Made by a program: the position numbers and the translations under genes. A stretch of 64,000 nt of DNA from Anticarsia gemmatalis. Taxonomy: Eukaryota > Arthropoda > Insecta > Lepidoptera > Erebidae. This document shows, one piece after another, positions 24,669-37,904 of the stretch (position 1 is the stretch's first letter; every line of letters starts with the position of its first letter). The notes beneath the pieces are model-generated. The model was not told the origin of the DNA, ran no database searches, and saw only the letters and a program-made list of their open reading frames with translations. The stretch covers positions 4,012,030 to 4,076,029 of the forward strand of contig NC_134774.1 in the NCBI RefSeq assembly GCF_050436995.1. The letters run 5' to 3'.

Positions 24669-27494
24669 TCAACCAACAGTTTGTGGTATGAACATTTTAA
24701 GATATTCCTTAAGTTTACCGCGATGTAAGTCACTGAACATATGCCGTATTTCAAAAGACTCATGTACAATTAACTCGCATATACGACAATAACATGAGTC
24801 ACCTTGTTTTATCATTTTATTTCGTACAAGAAGTTTCTGAAACATTCTCCTAAACATCACAGCCTCTTCGGTAGTCTCTTTATTTACGTAAATATAATCA
24901 TTTAATTTATTTATATTCGATTTTTTATTAATATTCGTCCAGTTGCTGTGTTCAGGGCATTGTATATGCGACATGAAGTTGTCGACTAACATGTCACAAA
25001 ACTCGCAATGGTATAAAGGTACTTTCGCAATGACGGAAATTTTATTTTGCTTAAACAATTTGCTTACAGCTTCCTTATGCCTGCTACTTTCTACGTGATC
25101 CACAATTTTTGAAGGGACATGTACAATGGCCGACTTACAAACGTTACAATGAACATTATTACCGAAAAAAGTGAATTGTTTACAATACGAATAATATTTT
25201 CCATCGTGTGCTATTGGTTCCTCAAACACAAGGTCGATATTCGAAACGTCAGATTCATCATCGGAAACGTCAAACTGTTTGACAGTTTCTTTTTTTTCTG
25301 CCGCCAAATTCGAAGTGTCGTTTCGTTCGGAAATTGGTGTGTTTATTTTTTTATTGATTGTAAAGTTTTGGGAGTCGAGGTGGATCGTGAAGAAGTATGT
25401 ATGTTCCGGGTTTTGTTTGAATGCGGTGTTCGCTAGCAGTGTCTTATGCTGGTCGTCTATGACGTGGTCGGAGTCAGCTCGAACCTGCTCATTACACACT
25501 AGGCAGTGGTTCCAACGATCGTTTATCTGTAAAAAACACATATAAATAAATATTTTTTGTCATATATACAACGTGCCGCTACCATGGCTTATTTCCTTCA
25601 ACGTTTGCGGTTAAAAGTTAATCCCTTCGGTAAGACTGGTTGTCAGACTTTCAAGCTTCTGACTACTGTGAACGACCGTCAAAGATCTTCGAAAATGACA
25701 GCCGGGACCTACAATTCAACGTATCTTCCGAAACACGGAGAAACTCGATATGTATATAATGGTCACCCATTCACAGATCAACCTCGGCAAGCGTTGCTTA
25801 ACTTAATTGATCCGTGCGGCTGTTAACTAAGCCACGAGCTGTACTAATAAAAGAATGAATGAAAAATAAACTTACTTTTCTCGCAAAATTGTCGTCAATG
25901 GTTCTCGTGACGCTGTTTATATGTAACTCAGTGCGACTATGTGCTTCCGGGTCATTGACCCTCGTACAACATATCTGACAGTACACGGTACCATGAATTT
26001 CTTTATAACCATGGAAACCTTCCAATGTAACCTTCTGTTTGTCCCCTTTCGAGGTCACCACATATATAGAATCGTCTACTAACTCTATATTAATATGCAG
26101 CTGATTTCGAAAATAATATTTCACAATCATTTCTTTTAAATATCTTTCGAAATATCGAGTTTCGCAAAAATTCTGTTGCACCTCACTAGAATCTAAGTTC
26201 AAATTTTCCGCGCTACCCTCAATAGTGTTCTCGTCCGTTTCCGTTACATTATCAAATTGATCTTCGAAATACATATTTAAAAATTGTTCGGCAATTTTAT
26301 CGTTTTCGATTGACTGTAAATGTAGGGTAGACGAATAATGCTTGAATTTATTTTCTTCGAGGACGGCTTCGCAGCAACTCGAGCAGTAGAAAGACTGTAC
26401 ATCGTCACCAAATTTCTCATTATGCTGCAGTTCTTTAAACGAGTTTTCTACAATTTTGTCCACCATTTTAGTAAAATTCTGATGTTTTTTACTCTGTATA
26501 TGTTCTTTATAATATTTGTGTGGTACTTCTTTATTGCACGTATGACACATGTATTTCTCAGCCTCTTCTGTAATAAAATAAAAAATAATATAAAACTAGA
26601 TGCACAACTTCGCTTGCGTCACATAAGAGAGAATAGGTCAAAATTTTCCCCGTTTCCGTAACATTTTTTACTGGTACTCTGCTCCTATCGGTCGTAGCGT
26701 GATGTTATATAGCCTATACCCTTCCTCGATATATGGGCTATCTAACACTGAAAGAATTTATCAAATCGGACCAGTAGTTCCTGAGATTAACGCATTCAAT
26801 CAAATAATCTCTTCAGCTTTATAATATTAGTATAGATATTTATTAAAAACTAGCTGACCAGCAAACTTTGCTTTGCCAAATAAATTAAAAAAAAATAGTG
26901 TCAATTATGGGTATGAAAAATAGATGTTGGCCAATTCTCAGAACTACTCATGCTCACAAAATTTCATGAGAATCGGTCAAGCCAGAGGAGTATGGCAACG
27001 ACAACTGTGACGCGAGAATTTTATATATTAAACTAGCTGACCCGCGCAACTTCGCTGCGTCCAATAAGAGAGAATGGGTGAAATTTTTCCCCGTTGTTGT
27101 AACATTAATTACTGGTACTCTGCTCCTTTTGGTCGTAGCGTGATGATATATAGCCTATGTCCTTTCTCGGGTATCAAAATATCTCCATACCAAATTTCAT
27201 ACAAATTGGTTCAGTAGTTTAAGCGTGATGAAGTAGCAGACAGACAGACAGAGTTACTTTCGCATTTATAATATTAGTATGGATTGACTTACTGTCCACA
27301 TAATCTTCATTCTCCTCAGCCTCCTCGGAGACAACTTGGACTTGGACGTATGCATGTACACCGTCTAATTCTGCTTTTGACATTAGCACCCGGTCGCTAT
27401 GTTTGTAATCCAACACTCTATTTATATAAGCCATGTCTATACAGTCATAAGGCAACACATACTCCACGTCAGGTAGCTTGAAAGACATCGCCAT
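24669..27494 (-). CDS. multi zinc-finger protein (matrin/U1-like C2H2), three exons
   Basis: Coding exons 27293-27494, 25876-26567 and 24669-25526 join in phase and encode 583 residues; a 5' UTR exon boundary (acceptor) lies just above at 27501. The start reads MAMSFKLPDVEYVLPYDCID. At least seven CxxC pairs, most followed by a spaced H-x3-5-H, recur: CHTCNKEVPH...HIQSKKH, CSSCCEAV...HYSSTLH, CQICCTRV...HSRTELH, CLVCNEQV...HVIDDQH, CNVCKSAI...HVESSRH, CEFCDMLV...HIQCPEH and CRICELIV...HMFSDLH. The long histidine spacing and SxxH pattern fit matrin/U1-type fingers, known in RNA-binding and some DNA-binding proteins. Acidic linkers separate the fingers. I do not recognise a named orthologue. 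A related fragment lies at 32053-32639 on the other strand. Confidence 0.85.
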
Positions 27495-27560
27495 AATGAT
27501 CTGAAATAAATTAATATTCTCTGTAAATTTACCAGAACAGACAGTAGTAACTAGTAACTG

Positions 27561-27825
27561 CACGTTTGGCGCAGTGGTTTAAGCGGTCACCTCGCCGCAA
27601 CAACCATAGCGCCGCGTGTGGTGGGTTCGAATCCCACCCGGGACAAATCTTTGTGTGATGAGCACGAGTATTTGTTCTGAGCCTGGATGTTAATGTATCT
27701 ATATAAGTATGTATTTAGAAGTATATAAGTATGTTTATCAGTTATGTGGTTACCATAGTACAAGCTCTGCTTAGTTTGGAATCAAATGACCGTGTGTGAG
27801 TTGTCCGATAATATTTATTTATTTT
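27561..27825 (+). mobile_element. tRNA-headed SINE, family C (full length)
   Basis: The head CACGTTTGGCGCAGTGGTTT and B box GGGTTCGAATCCC are followed by a body with GAGCCTGGATGTTAATGTAT and the 3' end GACCGTGTGTGAGTTGTCC. It lies just upstream of the first coding exon of the zinc-finger gene. Other copies: 4752-4882(+), 6383-6643(-), 15858-15970(+), 21683-21885(-), 33957-34062 with 34394-34525(-, split), 48967-49097(+, abutting the 106-bp array). Confidence 0.9.
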
Positions 27826-28659
27826 ATTTATATTTAGTATACATTGTGTATTTGCTTTATAGCGGGGGTTCCCAACCTTGTCTTAGTCCGGAACCACTTT
27901 TATATTATTCTTGTTAGCGGGGACCACTATGTAAGTATATTAAAATTAATGTGTACTAATAAAAAAATAAAAATCATTGGCGGACCACTGGTTCGGAGCC
28001 ACTTATTTACAGTTTATAGTGTCCAAGTGTGTGCACAATAAACTTCACTCTCTTCCTTCATTCTCATAGCCCGGTGGGACTGATAACCGACAGGACCAGT
28101 GAGAGGTCAGACACAGGACCGACGCCTTTACGTGCTCTCCGAGGCACGGAGTTCTACAACCTGAACTTCGTAATTCGGGGGAAATATCTAAAAATATTCT
28201 CAGAAAAGACTTTTTGGACCTCGGATTGGAACCCGAGAACTCTTGTGCGGCTGTAGTACACACTACCGACCACGCCGCAGAGGCATTCTAAGCGACATAC
28301 TGTACTCTAAGGAACTACTGGTTTAGTTCAATACTGGTCAGATGGCTTTCTTTAATCGCTCTCCAAGGCTCAGAAAGAGGTTTTATATATCTTATATCTT
28401 ATCTTCTATAAAATACATAGAAAGATTCACTGAAATTTACGCACGCGCGTAACTTCTGAACAACTAAACTTAATTGGATAATTTATATTATTATATCTTT
28501 TTATATAGCTATATAGCTCGTAGCTGTCGTGACAAGGTTTGTATGGGACCGAACAGATCAAAATTGCCACGGGAATAGAATCAACGGGATAATTTTGCAC
28601 TATACCCGGACGAAGTCGGGCCAGTCCGCTTGCAGTTATTATTTCTAATAAGAATTTAA

Positions 28660-29365
28660 GTTCTGCCACCAACGATTTGCATACTTATATTTAATGAATA
28701 GAAACAAATAATGAATATTACAAACCACATTTAATTGAATTACAGCCCGTATTAATTGATTTCTATTGTACTTGGTGCACTGTATACAAAATAAATAACA
28801 ATGCCGGCGAAAATCAATAACATATCACTTTGACAGCAGAAACGTAGTCATTGCCAGATGTGAAAACAATTCTACTAATTTAATAATACGTCTAAAAACA
28901 ATTCTTCATACCTATATTTTATTTAATACTGTGTTATTGGTGGAATTAGGCATAAAGCTAGGATCACCACGAATATTAAAAAAAAAAAATCTTTTGTCGA
29001 TTTTTTTCTTTTTTTTTTAATACCTTTTCTTCGTCAGAATCATATAAATTAATTAAAATTTGAAACTTTGATTTTATGCCTTGCGAGTTAAAAACAAATA
29101 GTTTAATTTAAAACGAAAACAAAAGAAATATTTTTTCAATGGTATTTCCATTAGAAAATACTGATTTGCTACCCGCTTTTGTTTTTGGTACCTACGTTTT
29201 ATTTTTAATGATACACCTTAAACTAACTTAACTGTAAATAATTAATCTGCAAATATATAACATTATATATAAATTACATTTGAAATTTCAACTTATCTTA
29301 GGCTTATTTTATTGATTTTAATCTATGACATTAATTTTACCCTACCATAAAGCTTAACCACAAAC
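28660..29365. other. AT-rich stretch without recognised features
   Basis: Homopolymer-rich sequence with no long frame, tRNA or repeat family that I recognise. Confidence 0.5.
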
Positions 29366-29368
29366 TTC

Positions 29369-29638
29369 TTATGTATATTTCTCATATCCATATTGTAAAA
29401 AAAATGTCAATGACGTCTTAAGGTCGATACTTACATTACTTACTAGCTCTTGGCTTTTCTGCTGCGTCGCACATTTTGAATAAATTACAAAATAAAAGTT
29501 GTTTGAAAGTGATTTCGTGAATATAAATATTACTTCATGTATAATAGAAAATAACACGGTAAGCAACATAATGTACATTGTACAGTACAATTTAGATTTC
29601 TTTAAATACAGAGCCGAACTATGACGCCGCGCCGCCAT
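29369..29638 (-). CDS. weak candidate membrane ORF or first exon
   Basis: An 89-codon frame starts MAARRHSSALYLKKSKLYC and contains a hydrophobic segment (MYIMLLTVLFSIIHEVIFIF). Two good donors (GTAAGT) occur inside it after QEL and after VSN, so it could be a 5' exon of an unidentified gene. The upstream bases are GC-rich only over the first few codons. No family recognised; may be chance. Confidence 0.25.
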   Translation of the reverse strand: MAARRHSSALYLKKSKLYCTMYIMLLTVLFSIIHEVIFIFTKSLSNNFYFVIYSKCATQQKSQELVSNVSIDLKTSLTFFLQYGYEKYT

Positions 29639-30825
29639 AGAAGTGTCTGGAAGTACTTTCTATTCGTATGCATATTTGTGAAATGCAAAATATAGGTATT
29701 CAAGGTAAAGTTATCGCGAAAAGATGCAATCAAACTATTTTTCCACTGCTGCTTTTTCCAGATTTGACACTTTATGCGTAAAATACATTGAACTTAATTG
29801 TTAGCGAATATTAAAACGTATAACATAAGCCATAGTTCAATAATCCTTTAAATATTGAAAGTAAGGATTTTGCGTAAAAACTACTGAACCGTTATGATGA
29901 TATTTGGTACTTACACAGATTTGCAACCCAGGTTAACACAAACTTCATACGCGGATGAAATTGTACCAGGAAAGTAGAATTGATAGGTATATGGATTGTT
30001 AAAAGTCCTCTTTTACGGCTCCTCTTCATTTGCTAAGGTATTTTCATAGCAAATTTCCAGTTTGTACGCTCAGTAGTTTCGGCTGTGCGTTGTACACCAG
30101 TCAGTCAGTAACGGAAGAGTTTTATTTATGTTTAATATGTATAGCTGACCCGCGCAACTTCGCTTGCGTCACATAAGAAAGAATGGGTCAAAATTTTCCC
30201 CGTTTTTGTATTGCATGTTTTAGTGGTACTCTGCTCCTATTGGTCGTAGCGTGATGATATATAGCCTATAGCCTTCTTCGATAAATGGGCTATCTAACAC
30301 TAACATATTTTGTTCAAATCGGACCAGTACCTAGTTCCTGAGATTAGCGCGTTCAAACCAACAACCTCTTCAGCTTTTTATTATTAGTATATAGATTAGT
30401 ATATAGATATAGATAGAATATAGTATTATAGTATACATATAGTATATAGTATAAATGTGTATTTTGTTCGCCTTCTTCGCAGTAACTTGTTTAAATTAAA
30501 TGGCGCATAACGCGGACTAAAGCCAGAAAACGTAGTAAAGAAACTATTTATATCCCACTGCTGGGCAAGGGTCTCCTTCCGTAATGAGGGAGGGGTTAGG
30601 CCTTGAGTCCACCACGCTGGCCAATTGCGGGTTGAGGACTTTGCATACCTTCAAAAACTGTTCTAAGGAACTCTCAGGCATGCAAGGTTACATCACGATG
30701 TTTTCCTTCACTGTTGGAACAAGTGATCATTATTTCTAATACTCACATGTATATCTTCGAAAAGTCTGGTGGTGCGGTGTGTTGCGTGGAAGGTATCAAC
30801 TTATAATTAATTCTGTGCATTTCAG

Positions 30826-30950
30826 GTAGCCGTTAGCTGTATAAGTCTGCGGGTCGCTGATGTTATAAATTCTGAATGTTGTATACCTCCAGCCGCGGAC
30901 CTTGCATACAAGACTCTGTACCAAGTTGTCGACGTATATTTATAGGTAGG
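30826..30950 (-). repeat. coding-like duplicated fragment
   Basis: On the minus strand it reads CKVRGWRYTTFRIYNISDPQ then TYTANGYLKC. A copy at 18999-19113, just past the stop of the 19.1-kb gene, reads CKVRGWRYTPFRM, a stop, then NISDSTYTADGD. Source protein not recognised; it may be a transposon or gene relic. Confidence 0.5.
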
Positions 30951-32052
30951 TACCTAGGTACAGTAATAGCATATTCTTACAAGTATAGCATTGGTTTTTG
31001 CAGGCGTCATAGTCCCCGTAATTTCCTAGTTTCTCAATCCATTATCACCTCATCCTAATAGCCTGCCTGAATAACTTTTCCTTGAGTTTTGCTATACCAG
31101 TCCTGTGACTGTCTCTGGCTGTATTCTCATAGTGCTCCCTAGAATAGTCACCGGATTGTGTCACATTACATATTAGATACTAGCTGACTCGCACAACTTC
31201 GTTTGCGTCATATAAGAGAGAATGGGTCATAATTTTCCCCGTTTTTGTAAAAAAAAATACTGGTACTCTGCTCCTATTGGTCGTAGCGTGATGATAATAG
31301 CCTATAGCTTTCCTCAATAAAGGGGCTATCTAACACTGAAAGAATTTTTCAAATCGGACCAGTAGTTTCTGAGATTAGCGCGTTCAAACAAACAAACAAA
31401 CTCTTCAGCTTTATAATATTAGTATAGAAGTATAGATTTGTTACATTAACCCTTTGACCACCACGAGCACGTTCTGATTTGTCGAGTATAGCTGACCGTG
31501 GCGGTCAAAGGGTTAAAACCGCGTTAGTTAATTTCACACAATACGAAATTTTTTATTTATTCCAACAAGAAAGTATTTTACATGATCTGGCAATCGAACC
31601 CGAGGCTTTGTCGTTAGCAGTCGCATACACTTACACAGTCTTCTGCATTGATGCTTTAGGAAGGAAAAGAATGGATCTTCTAGGATGCGGTTACCATAAA
31701 CCAGAAGACCTACAGGCTACTACCGATGAGGCTAAAGTTGTTAAGTTTTGCTCTTGCCCCCCAACGTCTAGTCTAGGAATGGTCGAAGTGTTAGCCGGAC
31801 ATTACCCGGCACCCCCCACCCCTAAGATAAGATAGGATAAGACACACAGTCAATCATTTTTATTAATGCTTTATCATTTTTTTTTACAGATAAGGAAGAA
31901 AATCAGTTAAGCAGAGCATTATAATATATACCTAGTTTCTACAGCCATATGGCTAAATCATAAGAACGGGAATTTGTGTCCGTAAAGCGAAAGACTGGTG
32001 TTACGAGATAAAAAAACAATACGAATTTGAAGTCGAAAAAATATAAAAAAAA

Positions 32053-32639
32053 ATGTCGGCTTACTATTATGCTAGTGACGAATACACAGACTCAGAATCG
32101 GAATACAATGTTAGTGATCAACAATTCCAAGAAATTTGTAAATATTTTATGCGTGAAAATGAACACGAAGTTTATTGTTATATTTGTGAAAACTTTTTGC
32201 CGAATACCCGTCATAATATTGTACAACATTTTATCGGTACACCCCATGAAAAAGCTTACGATATGTTTCTAGATCAACACACTTTAATTAAAAAAACAAT
32301 AGTTATTATTATTGTGTATATTGTCGAACTTCTGTCACAGATTGTTTAGATCATGTTAAAAATGGCTATGATCATTGGAACTGGAAAATTTTATCAACCA
32401 TGGACAAAGGGAATTTAAAAAAATATGTCTACTATAGACCAGAGTGCAAAGATGGCGAACTGTATATGAAAATGTACAAAACCTTGTTGTCAAAAAATAA
32501 TATGAAGAAATTATATAATTCTGATATATTTAGTTGTGATATTTGTAATAAGAAAATGGGGATAGTTTCTGAAATTGATCATTTATTTGGAAGAGTTCAT
32601 AAAGACAATTTACTTGAGTACAAGGGCAGTCGTTGGTAG
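32053..32639 (+). pseudogene. zinc-finger paralogue with frameshift
   Basis: Two overlapping frames together resemble the C-terminal half of the 24.7-27.5 kb zinc-finger protein. The first starts MSAYYYASDEYTDSESEYNV and carries CYICENFL...HFIGTPH. After an A7 run near 32288-32294 the reading moves by one base, and the next frame carries CVYCRTS...HVKNGYDH and then CDICNKKM...HLFGRVH, ending at TAG 32637-32639. The order matches the last fingers of the paralogue (YVYYRPECKDGE against YIYVNKETTEEA). Either the A-run length is a sequencing error and the gene is a short intronless member of about 195 residues, or it is a young pseudogene. The single-exon layout would also fit a retrocopy. Confidence 0.7.
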
Positions 32640-33321
32640 GTTATATACCTAGCAGTTCATTGATTCATTCTTTTCAATTTCTTTATGTACGCTAGACTAA
32701 ACTATTTTATGTTTGTTAAATTTTCTTACATAAGTGAATTATAGTATTCTTGTGAGAAATATAGAATCTCAAACCTTCATTCGACATGTGAATTGCATGA
32801 TGCATCCTATTTAGATCGTGAGTTTGGCTGTTTACATTGATTAAGATAGTCGCCACGCCGCTATACTGCATTGTGAAGCCGTGGCTTCGATTCCCACACG
32901 GAACAATTATTTGTGCAATCCACAAATAATTGTTTCTTAATTCGGTTCTTCCAAAGTCTGGTTGTACTTTGTGTCAGTTATTTGCATGTTTGTAAAACTT
33001 CCCGCGACACAAGAGTAATTCTTGGTACGGGAGTTGTACTTTAAAATTATAAAAACAAATGGAAAATACTAACCCTCTTAGTCATAAACACAATTTATAC
33101 CTATTTTAGTTAAACAACTACTAAAATATGTTTTCTCTCTTTCATTTCGCTAAGGAGTGAAAGAAAGAAAACACTATATAAGCCTTTCATAACTTCATGT
33201 ATTTTTATGAATAAGACGCTTTAAGCAGTTAAGATTATATTATTGTTAAGGTATTTGTTTAATAATAATAGTTAACCACAAAACACAGAGCGGGTGGGAG
33301 AACGACGGGTCTTATCATTAA

Positions 33322-33510
33322 CTAGCTCCCACTTCGTTTGTGTGACTTAGGACAGAATTTTCATACACACTTTCATCCCTAATTTAATCCCCTTGAGGGT
33401 AGAATTGATCAAAATCCTTTCTTAGCGGATGTCTACGTCATGACATCTACCTGCATGACAAATTTCAGTCCGATCCGTCCAGTGCGTTGATAGACAACTA
33501 TGTCAGTTAC
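33322..33510 (-). mobile_element. other Helitron-like relic families
   Basis: The segment begins CTAGCTCCCACTTCG and contains GGATGTCTACGTCATGACAT. Related relics are at 45835-46030, opposite orientation, and about 59930-60080. A further family with GAATCGGTCAAGCC occurs at 26848-27030 and, reversed, at 45650-45835. A third, with TCCACGTGGAATCCCTTCCC, lies at 2615-2800. Confidence 0.55.
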
Positions 33511-33533
33511 CTTTTATTTATACCTATATAGTA

Positions 33534-33720
33534 AGACCACGAACCGGGAAACGTAGTGTTGGCAGGCCCCCCACAAGATGGACCGACGACCTGGTAAGGG
33601 TTGCCGGAGTCCGATGGATGAGGGCGGCCCAGGACCGGTCCTATTGGCGTTCGTTGGGGGAGGCCTTTGTCCAGCAGTGGACGATTCCCGGCTGAGATGA
33701 TGATAATGATGATGATGATA
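33534..33720 (+). mobile_element. LINE ORF2 C-terminus with (GAT)n tail
   Basis: The frame reads VGRPPTRWTDDLVRVAGVRW, MRAAQDRSYWRSLGEAFVQQ and WTIPG, then TGA at 33693-33695 and a GATGATAAT-type tail. This is a familiar end of a lepidopteran non-LTR retrotransposon, 5'-truncated. Confidence 0.88.
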
Positions 33721-34944
33721 TAGTAAGATGTATGGGTCAGGTCATGTGCTATTGTCTATAAATTATAATTGTATATGAATACAAATATTTTGTGCCACCC
33801 CCCACGCTGTGCTTCCCTCTCTTTCTGTGTGAATATAGTTCTAAGTTTTTTTTTATTATCTAACATTTATTTCAATAAAAATTTTGAAAAGTAAATGTTT
33901 TTTTTCTTTCCGCATCTGCCCATAGTCAATTTTATATACTTACTAGGCATAATAAATATAAATATCATTGGACAAGTCACGCACGGTCATTTGATTCTAA
34001 TCTAAGCAGAGCTTGTACTATGGTCACCAAATTACTGATAAACACATATAATACATACTTATACTAGTAGTTCCTGAGATTAGCGCGTTCAAACAAACAA
34101 ACAAACTCTTCAGCTTTATAATATTAGTACAGATAACTAGCTGACCCGCGCAACTTCGCTTGCGTCTCATAAGAGAGAATGCGTCATATTTTTTCTGGTT
34201 CTTGTAACATTTTTCACTGGTACTATGCTCTTTTTGGTGGTAGCGTGATGAGATATATAGCCTATAACCTTCCTCAATAAATGGGCTATCTAACACTGAG
34301 AGAATTTTCAAATTGGACCAGTAGTTCCAGAGATTAGCGCGTTCAAACAAACAAACAAAAGAACTCTTCAGCTTTATAATATTAGTATAGATTCATAACC
34401 AGGCTCAGAACAAATACTCGTGCTCATCAAACAAATATTTGTCCCGGGTGGGATTCGAACCCATCATACGCGGCGCTACGGTTATTGCGGCGAGGTGACC
34501 GCTTTAACCACTGCGCCAAACGTGCATTTGATATGGTATTTTATGCACCAAATGCGATCGATCTCTCAGGTTAAGCTTCGCTTGCCGGGGTTGGTTTGTA
34601 GATGGGTGACCGTATTATGCATACCGAGCTCCTTTGTGTTTTATAAGGCACGATAAATTGTGAATCCCGGCAGTCATTTCAAAAAAATCTGTCAAGATAA
34701 GGCTTGTATGGGATCGATGGGATCAAAATTCCCACGGGATTGGAATCATCGGGATATAACTGTTCAAACGAAGGTAGGTCGGCATGCCGCTACCATTGCG
34801 TCGTAGGTTCGATTACCACACGGAACAATTAATTCTGCGATCTATCGAATTCACGACCTCCAATCGCAATGGTACTGGCGTGGCGACCTTAACCACTGCG
34901 CCATTGGTTTTTATTAATTTATTTTTTTCGTAGTCAAAAATGAA

Positions 34945-35100
34945 AGAGAAGAGGGAGACCCAAGACCACGTGGACAGAAGTGTTGCGGCATGAACATGAA
35001 CATGAAGGCATGTGAAGTTGAGGAAGACGACGTCAAGGATAGGGCGAAGTGGAGGAAAGGTGTAAGGAAGGCTGACCCCACAACCATATGGGACGAATAG
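34945..35100 (+). mobile_element. second LINE C-terminal relic
   Basis: The frame reads GRPKTTWTEVLRHEHEHEG and then, in another frame, VEEDDVKDRAKWRKGVRKAD and PTTIWDE with a stop. A tandem duplication of AACATG/AACATGA causes the frame change. Confidence 0.75.
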
Positions 35101-37122
35101 CCAGGAAGAGAGAGAGAGTAGTCAAAAATGAAAGACAACCATTCTCTATGATAATGTATTCTTAATTGTAAAGTTTTATTCATTATGTTATACATTTTAC
35201 TTGTTCTACCGAAATATCAACTATGTCATTATAAAAACTTTAGCATCGTCCAGGCACCAAACCCGGACACAAAACACTGCCATTTGTAGGCAGTAGAGTC
35301 AAATCCTTATTTAACATGTCAGTATATATATTAAACAGATACTCTTATTGATAGAGTGGCAGTTTTACGACGTCTATAAAATAAACGGCTAGTTTCTTAA
35401 CTAAAGTAATTGGTGAAACCAATAGCCATCTTCCCACAGCTTGTATCGCACGTTCCTAGCACGGTACAGTATAACGCTTGTGCTCTGAGAGAGCGATGTT
35501 GTTCGCGGGCGCGGGGACGTGAGCGCGGCAACGGCTCTTTGCTTTCTCCTTACACGAGCGATTGTTGTTTCATGCGCGATACAGTGTGTGTGTAAAGGTG
35601 GCTATAGACTTTTTCGCATTTGTCTTACAAATTGTTTCTTCATAAGACTATTAGTAGAACTTTATTCCTATATGGCTGTTACTTTAGATTAAGAAACATG
35701 CCGTTACCGTCAGATATTTAGCAGATAATTTAAACAACTGTTAAATTATATGTTACTTTTACCGTATTAGTAAAATCAGGTATTCTGTCCCGATAATTGA
35801 AAATACGCATCTTGTATTTGTCAAAATTTTATCATTATGCTGCCAGCGTGGTGGACTCAAGGTCTAACCCCTCCCTCATTACGGGAGGAGACCCTTGCCC
35901 AGCAGTGGGACAGTAATGGGTTAAATTTAATTAATAAATATTGTTGGAATATGGAAAAAAGGCGCATCTGCCCGTATTTTTTATATTTTTCAATATCGCT
36001 CCGTTAAAGTTTCAACTTAGCGAAACAAAGTGCATTTGTATTTTATTTGTATTTTACAATTCAAATATAAAAATATTTCCTTCTTCTTGTTAGATGCATA
36101 TTTTCAACTACTGGGACCAGTATTGATCATATAATATTATTACATCATTCCACAAGATTTCGCAAGAGAGACCGAGACAAAAAACCTGCAAACACTTTAC
36201 TTACAAACAAGACACCGATAGCCGGTAACGCAACGCTTGGCGCGGTCATTCCATAGATGGGTGACCGCATAGTGATATTTGAACTGGGTGTCTCTGTGCT
36301 ACGTCGGTCACGGTTGTAGTCTATTAAGATAACAGTCGTTAAGCCATGTCAATGGTCTTCGGGCTTGAACAACTTTGACACTAGGTTGACCACTAACCAT
36401 ACGACAAGAAGACTTAGTGTCTCGGTCTCACATATGTGTGTACTAACTGACCCGCGCAACTTCGCTTGCGTCACATAAGAGAGAATGCGTCATAATTTTC
36501 CCCGTTTTTGTAACATTTCTCGTTGCTACTCCGCTTCTATTGGTCGTAGCGTGATGATACATAGCCTATAACCTTTCTAAATAAATAGGCTATCTAACAC
36601 TGAAATAATTTTTGAAATCGGATCAGTAATTCCTGAGATCAGCGCGTTCAAACAAACTATTTTAGTCAAAAAAATATTTTAGTGTTAGATAGTCCATTTA
36701 TCGAGGAAGGCTATAGGCTATATACCATCACGCTACGACCAGTAGGAGCAGAGTACCAGTAAAAAATGTTACAAAAACGGGGAAAATTTTGACCCATTCT
36801 CTCTTATGTGACGCAAGCGAAGTTGCGCGGGTCAGCTAGTATTAGTATAGATTTAAAATCCAGTAGCAGTCGTAGTCTTAAGTAGGGCTGCCAGATCTAG
36901 GTTGATCATTTCCATGAATTTTGTAAGGCCACGAACGTAATAATTTCGGTCTCCGGTCCAAGACTACTCTAACCCCCGGTCTCTGAGTACATTTAGCGGT
37001 AGTTTATCTATTCAATAGCGTATTTTATATGAGTTTTAACGCTATTGAATAGATAAATGTACCTAAGAAACCGGGGGTTAGTATGAATGAGCAAAAAAGC
37101 GTCTTAGTAAAGAGACGCCTAT

Positions 37123-37363
37123 AGCCAGTTGCGCTCACCGGTCGGTAAACGATCTGTGGGTTAAGCAACCCTTGGCGCGGTCATAACATAGATGGGTGAC
37201 CGCTTATTGGTATTTGAGCTGGGCGTCTCCGTGCTTCGGAGGTTACGTACAAAGTCGGGGTCTCTGTTCTTGTATACTAAGATAACAGTCGTTAAGCCAT
37301 GTCAAAGGTCTTCGGGCTTGAACAACTTTGACACTAGGTTGACCACTAACCATACGACAAACC
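37123..37363 (+). mobile_element. 5S rRNA-headed SINE, family 2
   Basis: The head carries GATCTGTGGGTTAAGCAACC and AGATGGGTGACCGC, again 5S-like, with a different body (GATAACAGTCGTTAAGCCAT; ACTAGGTTGACCACTAACCA). Other copies: 5410-5632(+), 36213-36412(+), 42670-42915(-), 47516-47742(-), 54060-54300(-), 54985-55040(-, partial), 60310-60463(+). Confidence 0.8.
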
Positions 37364-37904
37364 AACAGCTTAATAAAAGCAAGTATTCTTCAAGATCCCG
37401 GAAATTTATGCCATCTGGTAATCCTAGTCTTTGTCTGCGCCAACCGTCACATTTACATAGCAGTCTATATACCACGAAATAACTAATGCAAGAGGAAAGA
37501 TTATTATTATATGTGCCTAGCACTACCCTAATATAAGATCCTTTTGTATATATAACTTAGTAAGCAATAAAATTATTTAAATTATATAACTCAAAGGTGA
37601 CTGACATTTTTTTTAAAAGACAACTCCCGCACTAAGAATTGCTCTTGTGTCTGACTTTTACAAACATACAAACTACAGAAAAAAAGTACAAACGGACACG
37701 AAACAATTATATGTGGATCGCACAAATAATTGTCCCGTGTGGGAATCGAACCCACGACCTCCCGACGCAATGGTAGCGGCGTGGTGACCTAAACCACTGC
37801 GCCACGGAGGCAGTCAAATATATATGGAAAAGAATAAACGACTATTACAAATTATATAACCAACAGTATTTCAATGGCATTAGATTCATAATTTGCACTA
37901 ATAC

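Noticed and set aside
31479..31835. 118-residue plus-strand frame
   Set aside because: Begins inside a MITE fragment and crosses a tRNA-like SINE relic; no protein-like composition or splice context.
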